A stretch of 64,000 bases of DNA from Meishania sp964351985. Its GTDB lineage: Bacteria; Bacteroidota; Bacteroidia; Flavobacteriales; Flavobacteriaceae. The notes below the pieces were generated by a model. The model was not told the origin of the DNA, searched no databases, and saw nothing but the letters and a program-made list of their open reading frames with translations. This document shows positions 34,648-44,521 of this stretch, in pieces. The position numbers and the translations under genes were made by a program. Each line of letters starts with the position of its first letter. Positions within the stretch are counted from its first letter, which is position 1. Location of the stretch: contig CAYGPR010000020.1 in assembly GCA_964351985.1 (NCBI GenBank), positions 4,615 through 68,614 of the forward strand, read 5' to 3'.

Positions 34648-35388
34648 ATGCTAAAATACCTTCGTCTCCTTTTACTCATTTCTATGTTGGCCAATTTTAC
34701 GATTGCCCAACAAGATTCGACGGCGACCGTGAAGTATGATACCGCCCCGTTAGAAGTTGGTAAAATCACGGAAGGTGATTTACAATCCTATCGTGATAAT
34801 CCTGATTTTGACTATGAGGTCATAAAACAAGATCAAACCTGGTGGGACGATTTTAAAACTTGGTTGGGCAATCTATTGATGCAATTTTTCGAATGGCTTT
34901 TCGGCGTAGAAAAAGCAGCGGGTTTTCTGCAGGTATTTTTTAGGATCATCCCATACATCCTTTTGGTAGTATTGATCTTCATTCTCATCAAGTTCTTTCT
35001 GAACGTGAATGCCAATGCCTTGAAACAGGCCAAAAAGAACGAAGCTTTGGTCGCTTTGTCGGAAGAGGAACATATCATCAAAAATGAGGATATCCAACAA
35101 TTGATACAACAAGCGCTACAAGACAAGAATTATCGGTTGGCCATACGGTACTATTACCTCTACATCTTGCAATTGATGACCGACAAAGAGATCATTTCAT
35201 GGGAGCTTCAAAAAACGAACTATGATTATTTGCACGAAATCGACCGGCAAGAATTGAAACATCCCTTCAGCACCATAACGAGGTGGTACGACTATATCTG
35301 GTACGGCAATTTCGACATTGACGAGAGCAAATATAAACGGGCCGAAAGTGATTTTGAATCCCTTCAAAAGACATTGAAAAATGGGTAA
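34648..35388 (+). CDS. DUF4129 domain membrane protein
   Basis: A 246-residue protein: signal peptide (ending IAQQ), a periplasmic segment with WWDDFKTWLGN, one transmembrane helix (about residues 98-118) and a C-terminal cytoplasmic DUF4129 helical domain with NYRLAIRYYYLYILQLM and ITRWYDYIWYGNF. DUF4129 is usually found attached to or beside transglutaminase-like proteins in MoxR/DUF58 loci; here it is free-standing. It overlaps the DUF4350 gene by eight bases. Confidence 0.9.
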   Translation: MLKYLRLLLLISMLANFTIAQQDSTATVKYDTAPLEVGKITEGDLQSYRDNPDFDYEVIKQDQTWWDDFKTWLGNLLMQFFEWLFGVEKAAGFLQVFFRIIPYILLVVLIFILIKFFLNVNANALKQAKKNEALVALSEEEHIIKNEDIQQLIQQALQDKNYRLAIRYYYLYILQLMTDKEIISWELQKTNYDYLHEIDRQELKHPFSTITRWYDYIWYGNFDIDESKYKRAESDFESLQKTLKNG

Positions 35389-36598
35389 GAAAGGAAGGGT
35401 ATATATCATCATCGCCGTCATCACTTTGGCCGTTCTCATGCTTCTGCAATACAGCAAGCCCAAGGAAATCAATTGGTTTCCGTCGTATGTGGCACAACAT
35501 AAGATTCCGTACGGCACCTATGTTTTGAACGATGTCATGAATAAGCTGTTCGGAGACCGGATACAACAAGTTCATGCACCCCCTTTTGAGTTTTTGATAG
35601 ACAATATAGATGCACAGGGCACCTATTTTTTTGCAAACAGCAGTGTAACTTTTGGAGAAAGCGAACTCAACGCGCTGCTGGATTGGACTTCGGAAGGGAA
35701 TACCCTATTTATCGCGTCCGGTGCATTCGAGGAAGATTTATTGGACACGTTGAATCTTGAAACCTCAAGTCTCTATGCCGGTTTTGATGAGGAACAGAAA
35801 CAAATTCATCATTTGGCACATCCCCAGTTGGAAACTGAAGGTGGATATCCTTTCCAAAAGGATAGCTATGCTACTTACTTTCAAAAAACGGACTCCTTAC
35901 AAACCACCATCCTAGGCTTTGTGAATTATTTTGATGAAGATGGGTCGTCCCAAGATAGAAATTTCAATGTCATCAAACAACCCTTTGGAGAGGGGGAAAT
36001 CATATTATCAACTTTTCCCAAGGCGTTTACCAATTATTTCATCCTTGAAAAAAATAATAAGGACTATACCGCGGGCCTTCTTTCGTATTTAGATGATTCC
36101 CAGACCATTTATATGGATAATCACTATAAATCGGGGAAGAGTTTCTACACCTCGCCCATGTATATATTCTTGAATACCAAAGAATTCAAATGGGCCTACT
36201 ATCTTGCCTTGATAGGGGCACTGTTCTATGTTATTTTCGAGGGCAAGCGAAAACAGAGGGCCATTCCGGTGGTACTTCCCCTTAAAAATCAAACTCTGGC
36301 CTTTACCCGCACCATCGCCGACATGTATTTTGAAAAGGGGGAGACCAAGGCGATTTCCGAACATAAGATCGCCCATTTTTTAGAGTACGTACGTTCGCAT
36401 TTCTATATGAGTACCCTAGAATTCAATGAGGAATTTTATCGCAATCTAGCATCACGTAGCGATCATTCCCTGGAAGAAATAAAAGAACTTTTTATGCTAA
36501 TAGTGCGCATGAAAAAAAGCGAATCCTTTGGTGACGAGGAGCTAAAAAAATTAAATAGAAGTATCGAAAACTTTAAACATAAAGCATATGGAAAATAA
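35381..36598 (+). CDS. DUF4350 domain membrane protein
   Basis: A 405-residue protein with an N-terminal helix (about residues 6-21), a long extracytoplasmic region with a GATase-like Rossmann pattern (LDWTSEGNTLFIASGAF, GEGEIILSTFPKAFTN), a second helix near residue 275 and a cytoplasmic C-terminal helical tail. This is the DUF4350 layout that occurs with MoxR and DUF58. It overlaps DUF4129 upstream by 8 and MoxR downstream by 11 bases, which implies coupled translation. Confidence 0.9.
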   Translation: MGKKGRVYIIIAVITLAVLMLLQYSKPKEINWFPSYVAQHKIPYGTYVLNDVMNKLFGDRIQQVHAPPFEFLIDNIDAQGTYFFANSSVTFGESELNALLDWTSEGNTLFIASGAFEEDLLDTLNLETSSLYAGFDEEQKQIHHLAHPQLETEGGYPFQKDSYATYFQKTDSLQTTILGFVNYFDEDGSSQDRNFNVIKQPFGEGEIILSTFPKAFTNYFILEKNNKDYTAGLLSYLDDSQTIYMDNHYKSGKSFYTSPMYIFLNTKEFKWAYYLALIGALFYVIFEGKRKQRAIPVVLPLKNQTLAFTRTIADMYFEKGETKAISEHKIAHFLEYVRSHFYMSTLEFNEEFYRNLASRSDHSLEEIKELFMLIVRMKKSESFGDEELKKLNRSIENFKHKAYGK

Positions 36599-37586
36599 CG
36601 AAACATCCAATAACGACCTCAACTTTGACAACCGTATTCCATTGGAAGAACTTAGAAGTTCAGTGACCAATATCAAGGCTGAGTTAGCCAAGGTCATTGT
36701 TGGACAAGAAAACTTCGTAGAACTTTTGATCGTATCGCTTTTGGTCGATGGGCATGTGCTTATAGAAGGTGTGCCGGGCGTTGCTAAAACCATAACGGCA
36801 AAACTTTTTGCAAAAACCTTAAAGACCGATTTTAGTCGAATTCAATTTACACCAGACCTCATGCCAAGCGATATTTTAGGTACCTCGGTTTTCAATGTAA
36901 AATCTACGGAGTTCGAATTTAAGAAGGGGCCCATTTTTTCTAATATCATTCTTATCGATGAAATTAACCGCGCACCCGCCAAAACACAGGCGGCCATGTT
37001 CGAAACCATGGAAGAACGTCAGGTCACGATGGACGGTACCACCTATAAAATGGATGTTCCCTTTATGGTGTTGGCCACCCAAAACCCCATTGAGCAAGAA
37101 GGTACTTATGCCCTTCCGGAAGCACAACTCGATCGCTTTATCTTTAAAATCAAGGTAGATTATCCGAATGTGGATGATGAAGTTCGCATCATTCAAACGC
37201 ATCATGAGCGAAAAGGTTCAAAACCTCAAGAACTCATTAAGGATATTATTACACCTAAGCAATTGGCCGATTTTAAATCAAAGATCCAAGAGGTCGTGGT
37301 TGAGGAAAAAATCATCAAATATATTGCCGATATCATTACCAAGACCCGTAACCACCCCCATTTGTATTTGGGTGGTTCACCAAGGGCATCGATTGCGACC
37401 TTAAATTCCGCAAAAGCTTTTGCGGCCATCAGCGGACGCGATTTCGTAACTCCGGAAGATGTAAAACGGGCATTGGTTCCCGTATTGAACCACCGTGTCA
37501 TTCTGACTCCCGAACGTGAAATGGAAGGCATGACCACGGATAGTGTGGTCAACATGATCATGGAATCCGTAGAAATACCAAGATAG
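36588..37586 (+). CDS. MoxR family AAA+ ATPase
   Basis: A 332-residue cytoplasmic AAA+ chaperone-like ATPase. Walker A is GVPGVAKT (residues 61-68), Walker B IILIDEINR with Asp124 and Glu125, sensor 1 is in ATQNPIEQEGTY, and the C-terminal lid domain is complete. MoxR ATPases assist maturation of partner complexes, commonly with vWA proteins; no vWA gene is present in this cluster. It is flanked by DUF4350 (11-base overlap) and DUF58 (4 bases downstream), its usual partners. Confidence 0.95.
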   Translation: MENNETSNNDLNFDNRIPLEELRSSVTNIKAELAKVIVGQENFVELLIVSLLVDGHVLIEGVPGVAKTITAKLFAKTLKTDFSRIQFTPDLMPSDILGTSVFNVKSTEFEFKKGPIFSNIILIDEINRAPAKTQAAMFETMEERQVTMDGTTYKMDVPFMVLATQNPIEQEGTYALPEAQLDRFIFKIKVDYPNVDDEVRIIQTHHERKGSKPQELIKDIITPKQLADFKSKIQEVVVEEKIIKYIADIITKTRNHPHLYLGGSPRASIATLNSAKAFAAISGRDFVTPEDVKRALVPVLNHRVILTPEREMEGMTTDSVVNMIMESVEIPR

Positions 37587-37590
37587 TCGA

Positions 37591-38919
37591 ATGCAGTTTT
37601 TAAGGTCGTTCTACATACATAACACTTTTTTCAGGTATATCGCCATTTTGGCGGCCTGTTTTATCCTATCCTACTGGATACCTTGGCTCTACCCTATCTC
37701 GTGGATTTTGACCCTGATTTTAGCGGGATTATTCTTATTTGACATCTATTTGCTCTACACTTCAAAAGGTATCGAGGCAACGCGAACTTTGCCACAGAAA
37801 CTTTCAAATAGTGATTTTAATTCCGTGTTCGTTGAGTTCACTTCCAATTATCCTTTTCGAAGTTTTATTTCGTTGATCGATGAACTTCCGGTTCAATTCC
37901 AAAAGCGCGATTTCGAACACAAAACTAGCCTCATAAAAGGTGAAAAGCGAAGTTTTGAATATACGGTACGGCCTGTCGACCGGGGTGAATATGTTTTCGG
38001 AAACATGAACGTTTATGTTTCTTCACCTTTGAAAATTGTAAAACGTCGGTACGTTTTTCAAAAAGACCAAATGGTGCCTGTATACCCTAGTATCATTCAG
38101 ATGCAACAATATGATTTTTTGGCCATCAGCAATAAATTGACACTTTTCGGATTAAAGAAAATAAGGCGCATCGGGCATACACAAGAATTTGAACAAATCA
38201 AGGAATATGTATCCGGAGATGATATCAGAACCATAAACTGGAAGGCGACCGCAAAGCGGAACCAACTCATGGTCAACCAATTTCAAGATGAAAAATCACA
38301 ACCTATCTACTCCATTATCGATACCGGACGGGTCATGAAAATGCCTTTCAACGAACTCAAACTGTTGGACTATGCCATAAATTCTACCTTGGCATTCTCT
38401 AATGTTGCCTTGAAACGCAACGACAAAACGGGTATGGTCGCCTTTTCAAAAAATATCGAGACCCATTTGCCCGCCGTACAAAAATTGACGCACCTTAATG
38501 CCATTTTGGAAAAGCTTTACAATATTAACACCGAATTTACCGATTCGGATTTCGGATTGCTCTATGCCCATATCAAACGAAAAATAAACCATCGAAGCCT
38601 TCTGCTTCTTTATACCAACTTTGAACACATCTCTTCTTTAAAACGCCAGCTTCCTTTTTTATTGGCGATTGCCAAAAAACATGTTCTGGTCGTCATCTTT
38701 TTCGAGAATACCGAATTGGAAGAACTCATTACCCGTGACGCCGAAGACCTGCAATCGATGTACCATAAAACCGTAGCGGAGAAATTTTCCCTCGATAAAA
38801 GACTGATGCAAAAAGAATTGCAACAGTATGGCATTCAAACTATCTTGACCAAACCGGAAAATCTGACTATCAACACGATCAATAAGTATCTCGAAATAAA
38901 AGCAAGGGGACTATTGTAA
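37591..38919 (+). CDS. DUF58 domain protein
   Basis: A 442-residue protein: two hydrophobic helices at the N-terminus (about residues 13-50), a beta-rich region, then the DUF58 signature with YVSGDDIRTINWKATAKRNQLMV near residue 210, followed by a vWA-like fold in the remainder (IIDTGRVM could replace the metal-site motif DxSxS and lacks one Ser). It is the last gene of the MoxR operon. Proteins of this type are thought to be clients or partners of MoxR at the membrane. Confidence 0.92.
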   Translation: MQFLRSFYIHNTFFRYIAILAACFILSYWIPWLYPISWILTLILAGLFLFDIYLLYTSKGIEATRTLPQKLSNSDFNSVFVEFTSNYPFRSFISLIDELPVQFQKRDFEHKTSLIKGEKRSFEYTVRPVDRGEYVFGNMNVYVSSPLKIVKRRYVFQKDQMVPVYPSIIQMQQYDFLAISNKLTLFGLKKIRRIGHTQEFEQIKEYVSGDDIRTINWKATAKRNQLMVNQFQDEKSQPIYSIIDTGRVMKMPFNELKLLDYAINSTLAFSNVALKRNDKTGMVAFSKNIETHLPAVQKLTHLNAILEKLYNINTEFTDSDFGLLYAHIKRKINHRSLLLLYTNFEHISSLKRQLPFLLAIAKKHVLVVIFFENTELEELITRDAEDLQSMYHKTVAEKFSLDKRLMQKELQQYGIQTILTKPENLTINTINKYLEIKARGLL

Positions 38920-38940
38920 AGGATTAAAAACCAAATCCAA

Positions 38941-39405
38941 TCATTTTCGTAGTATGCCCTGAACCTGAAGATTGGAAACGACGTCATGCGATCCATTTTC
39001 AAGCACATCGAACGGTAATGCAAACTGAATTTGAACCACATATGTCGAAGTATTCGTAATATTCGTTTGGTAACTTCGACGACTTTTTTTCAGAAGTAGG
39101 TCCAATGCCACGCCCGACACGATTCCACCTATGGCCGTAAAAAGAACATCGCCATTGTCCCAAACTCCATAATCGGATTGGTCGTAAACCTCTTTGGCCA
39201 AACCTGCGACAAGGCTACTGCCAACGGCGCCGACCCACGTCCATGTTCTATCTCCTTTGAAAATTTTATGGGCGGCATAGCCTCCAACACCTCCAATAAC
39301 AGCTCCCGCGGCCAAATGCTTCGCCTTATCAGGACCCCATTCAATCTGTGCGCGGGCAGTTCCCAAAAGACAACATAGCACAAAAAATAAGATATACCTT
39401 TTCAT
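38941..39405 (-). CDS. Exported small protein with DKAKH motif (YfiM/DUF2279-like)
   Basis: A 154-residue protein with a signal peptide (GTARAQ) and two to three Gly/Ala-rich hydrophobic segments. Just after the signal is WGPDKAKHLAAGAVIGG, recalling the DKxKHxxAG motif of YfiM-type lipoproteins and the VanZ-like fold; VYDQSDYGVWDNGDVLFTAIGG follows. I choose the ATG at 39405 since the upstream ATG adds five residues before the signal. Convergent with DUF58. The family suggestion is tentative and no function is known. Confidence 0.75.
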   Translation of the reverse strand: MKRYILFFVLCCLLGTARAQIEWGPDKAKHLAAGAVIGGVGGYAAHKIFKGDRTWTWVGAVGSSLVAGLAKEVYDQSDYGVWDNGDVLFTAIGGIVSGVALDLLLKKSRRSYQTNITNTSTYVVQIQFALPFDVLENGSHDVVSNLQVQGILRK

Positions 39406-39596
39406 TGTATCAACTGCCAATTAAATACGGATCGATATAAAAACCGACTCGGACCCATATCGAATATAAACATACCAGATGTTTCTAAGCACAAATTCAC
39501 CCAATTATCGACAAAAGGTATGCGATACTTTTCACAAAGGGAAGATTTGCTATCTTTCCCAAGAAATCTCTTTATACACTGATCGACCAACTAATT

Positions 39597-41288
39597 ATGA
39601 CCACATTCAAAAATATATTACTCCTTATAGCAATTCTATTTTCAACCGCGTGGGTCGGGGTGAATGCCCAAACCTATGCCAAAAATGGAATGGTCGTGTC
39701 TTCCGATAAAACTTCGTCAGAGGTCGGGGTTTCCATTTTGAAAAAAGGAGGCAATGCGGTCGATGCGGCCATTGCAACGGCATTTTCTTTTGCGGTAACC
39801 CATCCAGCGGCTGGAAATATCGGAGGTGGAGGATTCATAGTATTCATGAACGCCGACAGCAAAGTAACGACCATCGATTTTCGTGAGAAAGCCCCTTTGG
39901 CGGCAGGCCCTGATATGTATCTCGATGAAAACGGAACCCTGATCGACAATATCCATCACATGACGGCTAAGGCCATTGGAGTTCCGGGGACTGTTGCGGG
40001 ACTCTATCTTGCACATCAGAAGTATGGTCAACTTCCTTGGGCAGAATTGGTACAACCAGCAATCGACCAAGCCCAAAATGGATATGTCTTTAATTGGTCG
40101 TTGTACGGGGCGGCCGAATATTTCTCTTCTGAGGAAAATGAAAATGAGTTCATGAAAAACTACTTCAAAACCGAAATAGGAAAAATTCCCGAACCTGGCG
40201 AACTTTGGATCCAGCCCGAATTGGCCCAAACCTTGACCTTGATCCGAGATAAAGGCCACGACGGATTTTACAAGGGGGAGACCGCCAAAAAGATTGCTGC
40301 CTGGATGAAGCAAAATGGTGGCGTCATTACAAAAAAAGACCTGAAAAAATATGAAGCTATTGAGCGTAATCCAATAAAAGGAAGCTATAAAGGGTATGAT
40401 ATCTATTCCATGCCCCCACCAAGTTCGGGCGGAGTAGCACTGATCGAAATGATGAACCTTATGGAATTGGCCGACTTCAAAACCATGGAGTTCAATTCCG
40501 CGGCACATTTGCATTTGGTGGCCGAGGCCATGCGAAGGGCCTTTGCCGACCGGGCCGAACATTTGGGGGATCCTGATTTCAATCCCGATATACCCGTTGA
40601 CAAATTGACCTCTAAAGATTTTGCCAAAAAACGTTTTGACGAAATCGACATGAATCGGGCTTCGGTAAGTGATTCTACAAAATTCGGACAGTTGTACGAC
40701 GGGGAAAGCACGACCCATTTGTCTACCATGGACAAAGATGGAAATGCCGTATCCCTAACTTATACCTTGGAATATAGCTATGGCTCTCAAATGGGTTCCT
40801 CAGAGCTCGGGTTTATTTTCAATAATGAAATGGGCGATTTTAATCCCCAACCGGGCGTGACCAAAAACAACGGACAAATAGGTACCGACCCCAATTTGGT
40901 AGCCCCTGAAAAAAGAATGCTCTCCAGCATGACCCCGACCATTATCGGAAAGAACGGAAAACCTTATCTGGTCATCGGGAGTCCCGGCGGAAGAACCATT
41001 ATCAATACCGTTTTCCAAACCGTGTTCAACGTACTCGAATTCGATATGCGCATTGACAAGGCCATTGAAGCCCTGAAGATTCACCATCAATGGTTGCCCG
41101 ATCAGATAATATATGAGAAAAACCTTTTGTCTCCAGATACTAGAAAGATTCTTGAAGGTATGGGGCACACCCTGAGAGAACGAACCAACATGGGCGCCCT
41201 TATGGGAATTACCTATGATTTCGAGAAAAAAGTATTTACAGGTGCCTCCGATTCTTCGCAACCAGATAGTGCCGCGGCAGGATATTAG
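39597..41288 (+). CDS. ggt: Gamma-glutamyltransferase
   Basis: Periplasmic N-terminal-nucleophile enzyme that hydrolyses or transfers the gamma-glutamyl group of glutathione and related peptides. A signal peptide (VNAQ) precedes the large subunit with GNAVDAAIATAFSFAVTHPAAGNIGGGG. The precursor should cleave itself before Thr372 (STTHLS), the new N-terminal nucleophile of a 192-residue small subunit. NNEMGDF and the PSSGG/SPGG glycine motifs complete the site. Length 563 is typical. It appears monocistronic; a weak TATCTTTC box lies 39 bases upstream. Confidence 0.95.
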   Translation: MTTFKNILLLIAILFSTAWVGVNAQTYAKNGMVVSSDKTSSEVGVSILKKGGNAVDAAIATAFSFAVTHPAAGNIGGGGFIVFMNADSKVTTIDFREKAPLAAGPDMYLDENGTLIDNIHHMTAKAIGVPGTVAGLYLAHQKYGQLPWAELVQPAIDQAQNGYVFNWSLYGAAEYFSSEENENEFMKNYFKTEIGKIPEPGELWIQPELAQTLTLIRDKGHDGFYKGETAKKIAAWMKQNGGVITKKDLKKYEAIERNPIKGSYKGYDIYSMPPPSSGGVALIEMMNLMELADFKTMEFNSAAHLHLVAEAMRRAFADRAEHLGDPDFNPDIPVDKLTSKDFAKKRFDEIDMNRASVSDSTKFGQLYDGESTTHLSTMDKDGNAVSLTYTLEYSYGSQMGSSELGFIFNNEMGDFNPQPGVTKNNGQIGTDPNLVAPEKRMLSSMTPTIIGKNGKPYLVIGSPGGRTIINTVFQTVFNVLEFDMRIDKAIEALKIHHQWLPDQIIYEKNLLSPDTRKILEGMGHTLRERTNMGALMGITYDFEKKVFTGASDSSQPDSAAAGY

Positions 41289-41422
41289 TTGGTCGCCAAC
41301 ATAAATAATCCAAAAACAAAATTGGCCTAAGGGCACTCTCGTTCTTAAAATAAAATCCTAAATTGTACACTTACTTTTTATGACACTTTTAAAACGGAAT
41401 GAAACACTATAAAACCAAAATC

Positions 41423-42445
41423 ATGAAAAAAATTTTATTTACGGTCGCAATTGTATTCTTTGGTGCGGTTACGGCGTCGGCAAATCAAAAAATCACATTA
41501 TCTGCAGCGGAAAATTCTTTCTTGGGAACATGGACCATGGATATCAAAGGGGATGAAAAAGGTGTAGGCTGGCTACATGTTCATGAAGACAAAGGATACT
41601 TAGATGCCGAAATGTTATGGATCGGCGGAAGCGTTCTACCCGTAGGTCATGTATATATGGTCGATGACAATACGATGGTGGTAACCCGTACATATGAGTA
41701 CAAGAGAAGTGGCGAACGCACCCACACTATGACACACGTCGTACGTATTGAAAAAGATGGCGAAGACGGTATCAAAGGTGTCATGACCGGACCTGCATGG
41801 GGCGGCTCTGGGGAGACCACACAAACGTTTACCGGAAAAAGAATGCCCCTAATACCGGCAAAACCAGATTTGAGCCAAGTAAAATATGGCAAGCCCATTG
41901 AACTATTTAATGGAAAGAACTTGGACGGATGGCGTATCATCGACCCCAACCATAAAAATGGATTCAAGGTAGTTGATGGAGAATTGGTAAATGATCCCGT
42001 TCAACCAAAAGAGGGCGAGCACCATCATTATGGTAATCTTCGAACGGAGCAAGAATTCGAGGATTTCAATTTGAAACTGGAAGTAAACGTGCCCGAAGGA
42101 AACAATAGCGGTGTATATCTTCGCGGGCTATATGAAATTCAGGTGGTCGATTCGTACGGAAAGGAATTAGATTCGCATAATATGGGTGGCCTATACAGCA
42201 GGGTTACCCCTACCGAAGCGGCCGAAAAACCCGCCGGCGAATGGCAGACCTTCGATATTACGCTCGTAGACCGACACGTAACCGTCATCTTTAATGGGAA
42301 AAAAATAATTGACAACCAACCGGCATTGGGCCCAACTGGTGGAGCAATCAGTTCTGACGTAACCGCCCCAGGGCCGATTTATCTTCAAGGCGACCATGGT
42401 AACGTATCGTACCGTAACATCGTTTTGACTCCGGTACAAGAATAG
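41423..42445 (+). CDS. DUF1080 protein, putative 3-keto-disaccharide hydrolase
   Basis: An exported 340-residue protein. After the signal peptide (TASAN) there is a lipocalin-like region of about 120 residues (FLGTWTMDIKGDEKGVGWLHVHEDKGY), then the DUF1080 beta-jelly-roll domain from about residue 153: PIELFNGKNLDGWRI, NLRTEQEFEDFNLKLEVNV, NNSGVYLRGLYEIQVVDSYG. DUF1080 (3-keto-disaccharide hydrolase domain) proteins are reported to cleave 3-keto-glucosides. A GMC dehydrogenase able to make such 3-keto sugars is encoded at 61389-63095. I take ATG 41423 since the ATG eight codons upstream precedes a complete signal peptide. A perfect terminator follows. Confidence 0.9.
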   Translation: MKKILFTVAIVFFGAVTASANQKITLSAAENSFLGTWTMDIKGDEKGVGWLHVHEDKGYLDAEMLWIGGSVLPVGHVYMVDDNTMVVTRTYEYKRSGERTHTMTHVVRIEKDGEDGIKGVMTGPAWGGSGETTQTFTGKRMPLIPAKPDLSQVKYGKPIELFNGKNLDGWRIIDPNHKNGFKVVDGELVNDPVQPKEGEHHHYGNLRTEQEFEDFNLKLEVNVPEGNNSGVYLRGLYEIQVVDSYGKELDSHNMGGLYSRVTPTEAAEKPAGEWQTFDITLVDRHVTVIFNGKKIIDNQPALGPTGGAISSDVTAPGPIYLQGDHGNVSYRNIVLTPVQE

Positions 42446-42462
42446 TCTTAGCGATAACTTTT

Positions 42463-42498
42463 TAAACAAAAACCCTAGAAAACTAGGGTTTTTGTTTA
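42463..42498. terminator. Bidirectional rho-independent terminator
   Basis: A 16-base perfect inverted repeat around an AAAA loop: the arm AAACAAAAACCCTAG (42464-42478) pairs with 42483-42497. It begins 18 bases after the DUF1080 stop and ends in TTTTTGTTT. Confidence 0.92.
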
Positions 42499-42602
42499 TT
42501 TATATGTCAACACTAGGGCTCTCTAGACGAATTAGCTTTTTTTTATGAAACGACCTCAAAGTAATCGTTTAAATTCGAAACCTGTATAATCCAAAACTAA
42601 CC

Positions 42603-43475
42603 ATGAACTATATAAAATGTTTTATTTCTGTTTTGTTTTTGGTACCACTACTAGGTTTTTCACAAGACGAAATAGTTGAAACATCAAAAGTCGAATCGAG
42701 AAAAAATAGACCGACCTATCGGGGCATTTCACTTGGCGGACTTGGCATCGGTAGTTTTAGGGATTTTGCCACCTCACCCCTTATTTATTCGGGAATCGCT
42801 ATTTCTTCATCCCGCTTTAAAATCAGTATGGATAAAGAAAGGGAAACCGAAAGAGGTAGTGCGCTCTCGATTGGTTTTTTCGGTAATAATTTCAATGGCC
42901 ACTTCAGCCAAAGTATCGTAATTTCTCCATCATTCTACTATTCCGAGCTGTATGGGTTGAAGAAAATAAGTTCAGAGAAATTCAACGTAAAGGCAGGTGG
43001 CATGATCAATTTGACCGGAAACGTTAGGATCAATCCTGACCTGAATAACAATGCTATTGGTTATGAACTGATTCCCACACTTTTCGGAAGTGCTAAGGGC
43101 ACACTTGATGTAAGCCGAAACGTAGATAAGGATAAAAAGTTCCTGTTCTTCCGGTACCGAGCACTAAAAAGAAAAAAAAAGCTGGCGTTACGGCTTAATG
43201 TTGGTCTGATTAATTCCTCTTATCGAAATGGCTACGTTTATTCGGGACAATCATTTTTGCTCAACGACTCCAAACTCTTTGACGGATATCAATTCAAGGT
43301 GTTTTCCGGATTCCGAATGAGTAGCTCTTTGGATTATACCCTGTATTCAAGAAAAAATAAAAATGCGGTCCAGTTTTCTTATGTATGGGATGCATATAAG
43401 ACCGGGGGCGATCTCGATACCTTCGAAATGGCACAACATGCGCTGCGATTCACGCTATTATTTAATACCAAATAA
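42603..43475 (+). CDS. Putative outer-membrane beta-barrel protein
   Basis: A 290-residue protein with a signal peptide (LGFSQ) and alternating aromatic/glycine beta-strand composition (GGLGIGSFRDFATSPLIYSGIAISSS, SIGFFGNNFNGHFSQS, LRFTLLFNTK). I do not recognise a specific family. It ends one base before the S41 protease start, so the two are probably translated from one mRNA and could work together at the outer membrane, but no known pair of this kind comes to mind. Confidence 0.8.
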   Translation: MNYIKCFISVLFLVPLLGFSQDEIVETSKVESRKNRPTYRGISLGGLGIGSFRDFATSPLIYSGIAISSSRFKISMDKERETERGSALSIGFFGNNFNGHFSQSIVISPSFYYSELYGLKKISSEKFNVKAGGMINLTGNVRINPDLNNNAIGYELIPTLFGSAKGTLDVSRNVDKDKKFLFFRYRALKRKKKLALRLNVGLINSSYRNGYVYSGQSFLLNDSKLFDGYQFKVFSGFRMSSSLDYTLYSRKNKNAVQFSYVWDAYKTGGDLDTFEMAQHALRFTLLFNTK

Positions 43476-43476
43476 T

Positions 43477-44481
43477 ATGATGATGAAAAAATATATCATA
43501 CTGGCAGTTTTACCGATCCTTTTTTCATGCGAAAAAGTGCTGTTTGAAGAAGACTTGGCCACTACGGATCCTAAGGCAAATTTTGAATATCTCTGGAACG
43601 AATGCAACGAAAAATATTCGTATTTCGAGGTAAAGCAAATCGATTGGGACGCCATAAAAGCCGAATACGAAGCAAAACTATTCAAAGGTATGACCCAAGA
43701 TTCGCTGTTCAATGTTTTGGGAGACATGTTGACCGAACTGCGAGACGACCATGTGAACCTTATATCCAACTTCAATGTTTCTTTTTTCGGTGTGGAATAT
43801 CTAGGTCAAGATAATTTCTATGGACGCCTTATCGAAGACAATTATCTAAATCGAGACTATTATATTTCCGGACCTTTTGGACATGATTTCATCGCCAACG
43901 ACGAAATCGGCTACGTTAGGTTTGCATCCTTTCCCGGTACCGTGGACGATACCAACCTCGATTTTGTTTTAGAAAGATATAAGGATACAAGAGGCCTGAT
44001 CTTAGATTTAAGGGAAAACGGTGGAGGTGCCGTATCGGATATCTTTAAAATACTCAGTCGCTTTGTAGAGGAAAAGACATTAACAAATTATTCGCGCATT
44101 AAAAACGGTCCGGGACGCAATGACTTTTCGGAGCCCGAACCTGTGTATGTTTCCCCCCACAATGGAATCAGATACACCAACAAGGTTATCATGTTGGTCG
44201 ATAGAGGCACCTACAGTGCGGGTTCTTTTACCGCATTGGCCACCAAAGCCCTGCCCAATATCATTTTAATGGGTGACACCACGGGTGGCGGACTTGGCCT
44301 TCCCAATGGTGGGCAATTACCCAACGGATGGACCTATCGCTTTTCGATAACCCAAGCGTTGACCTTGGATAAAAACGCTGAATTTGAAAATGGAGTACCT
44401 CCCGATATTCGTGTACTTTTCGATTGGAACGATCTGAATAAGGACGAGGTTTTGGAACGGGCGATTTTGGAGTTGCAATAG
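43477..44481 (+). CDS. S41 family peptidase, lipoprotein
   Basis: Tail-specific-protease-type serine peptidase of about 334 residues with a lipoprotein signal (LPILFSC). Three consecutive ATG codons (43477, 43480, 43483) are possible starts; all keep the signal. The N-terminal helical region has the S41 NFEYLWNECNEKYSYF signature; the catalytic core has GLILDLRENGGG and RGTYSAGSFTA, the Ser of YSAGS being the nucleophile. No PDZ domain is obvious. It follows the barrel gene by one base. Substrate unknown. Confidence 0.92.
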   Translation: MMMKKYIILAVLPILFSCEKVLFEEDLATTDPKANFEYLWNECNEKYSYFEVKQIDWDAIKAEYEAKLFKGMTQDSLFNVLGDMLTELRDDHVNLISNFNVSFFGVEYLGQDNFYGRLIEDNYLNRDYYISGPFGHDFIANDEIGYVRFASFPGTVDDTNLDFVLERYKDTRGLILDLRENGGGAVSDIFKILSRFVEEKTLTNYSRIKNGPGRNDFSEPEPVYVSPHNGIRYTNKVIMLVDRGTYSAGSFTALATKALPNIILMGDTTGGGLGLPNGGQLPNGWTYRFSITQALTLDKNAEFENGVPPDIRVLFDWNDLNKDEVLERAILELQ

Positions 44482-44509
44482 CTGCCAAAATCAAAGTCAT
44501 TCGTTTTTA

Positions 44510-44517
44510 TATCTTTA
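44510..44517 (+). promoter_or_regulatory. Possible -7 box directly before the DUF819 gene
   Basis: TATCTTTA ends four bases before the ATG at 44522, the same arrangement as upstream of xerD. If functional it implies a leaderless message. No -33 element is evident. Confidence 0.35.
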
Positions 44518-44521
44518 GGGC

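Noticed and set aside
39717..40718. 333-residue open frame on the minus strand
   Set aside because: It is antisense to gamma-glutamyltransferase, whose motifs are complete; no recognisable protein is encoded.
43363..43476. N-terminal extension of the S41 peptidase
   Set aside because: It runs through the end of the upstream barrel gene in another frame and would bury the lipoprotein signal.
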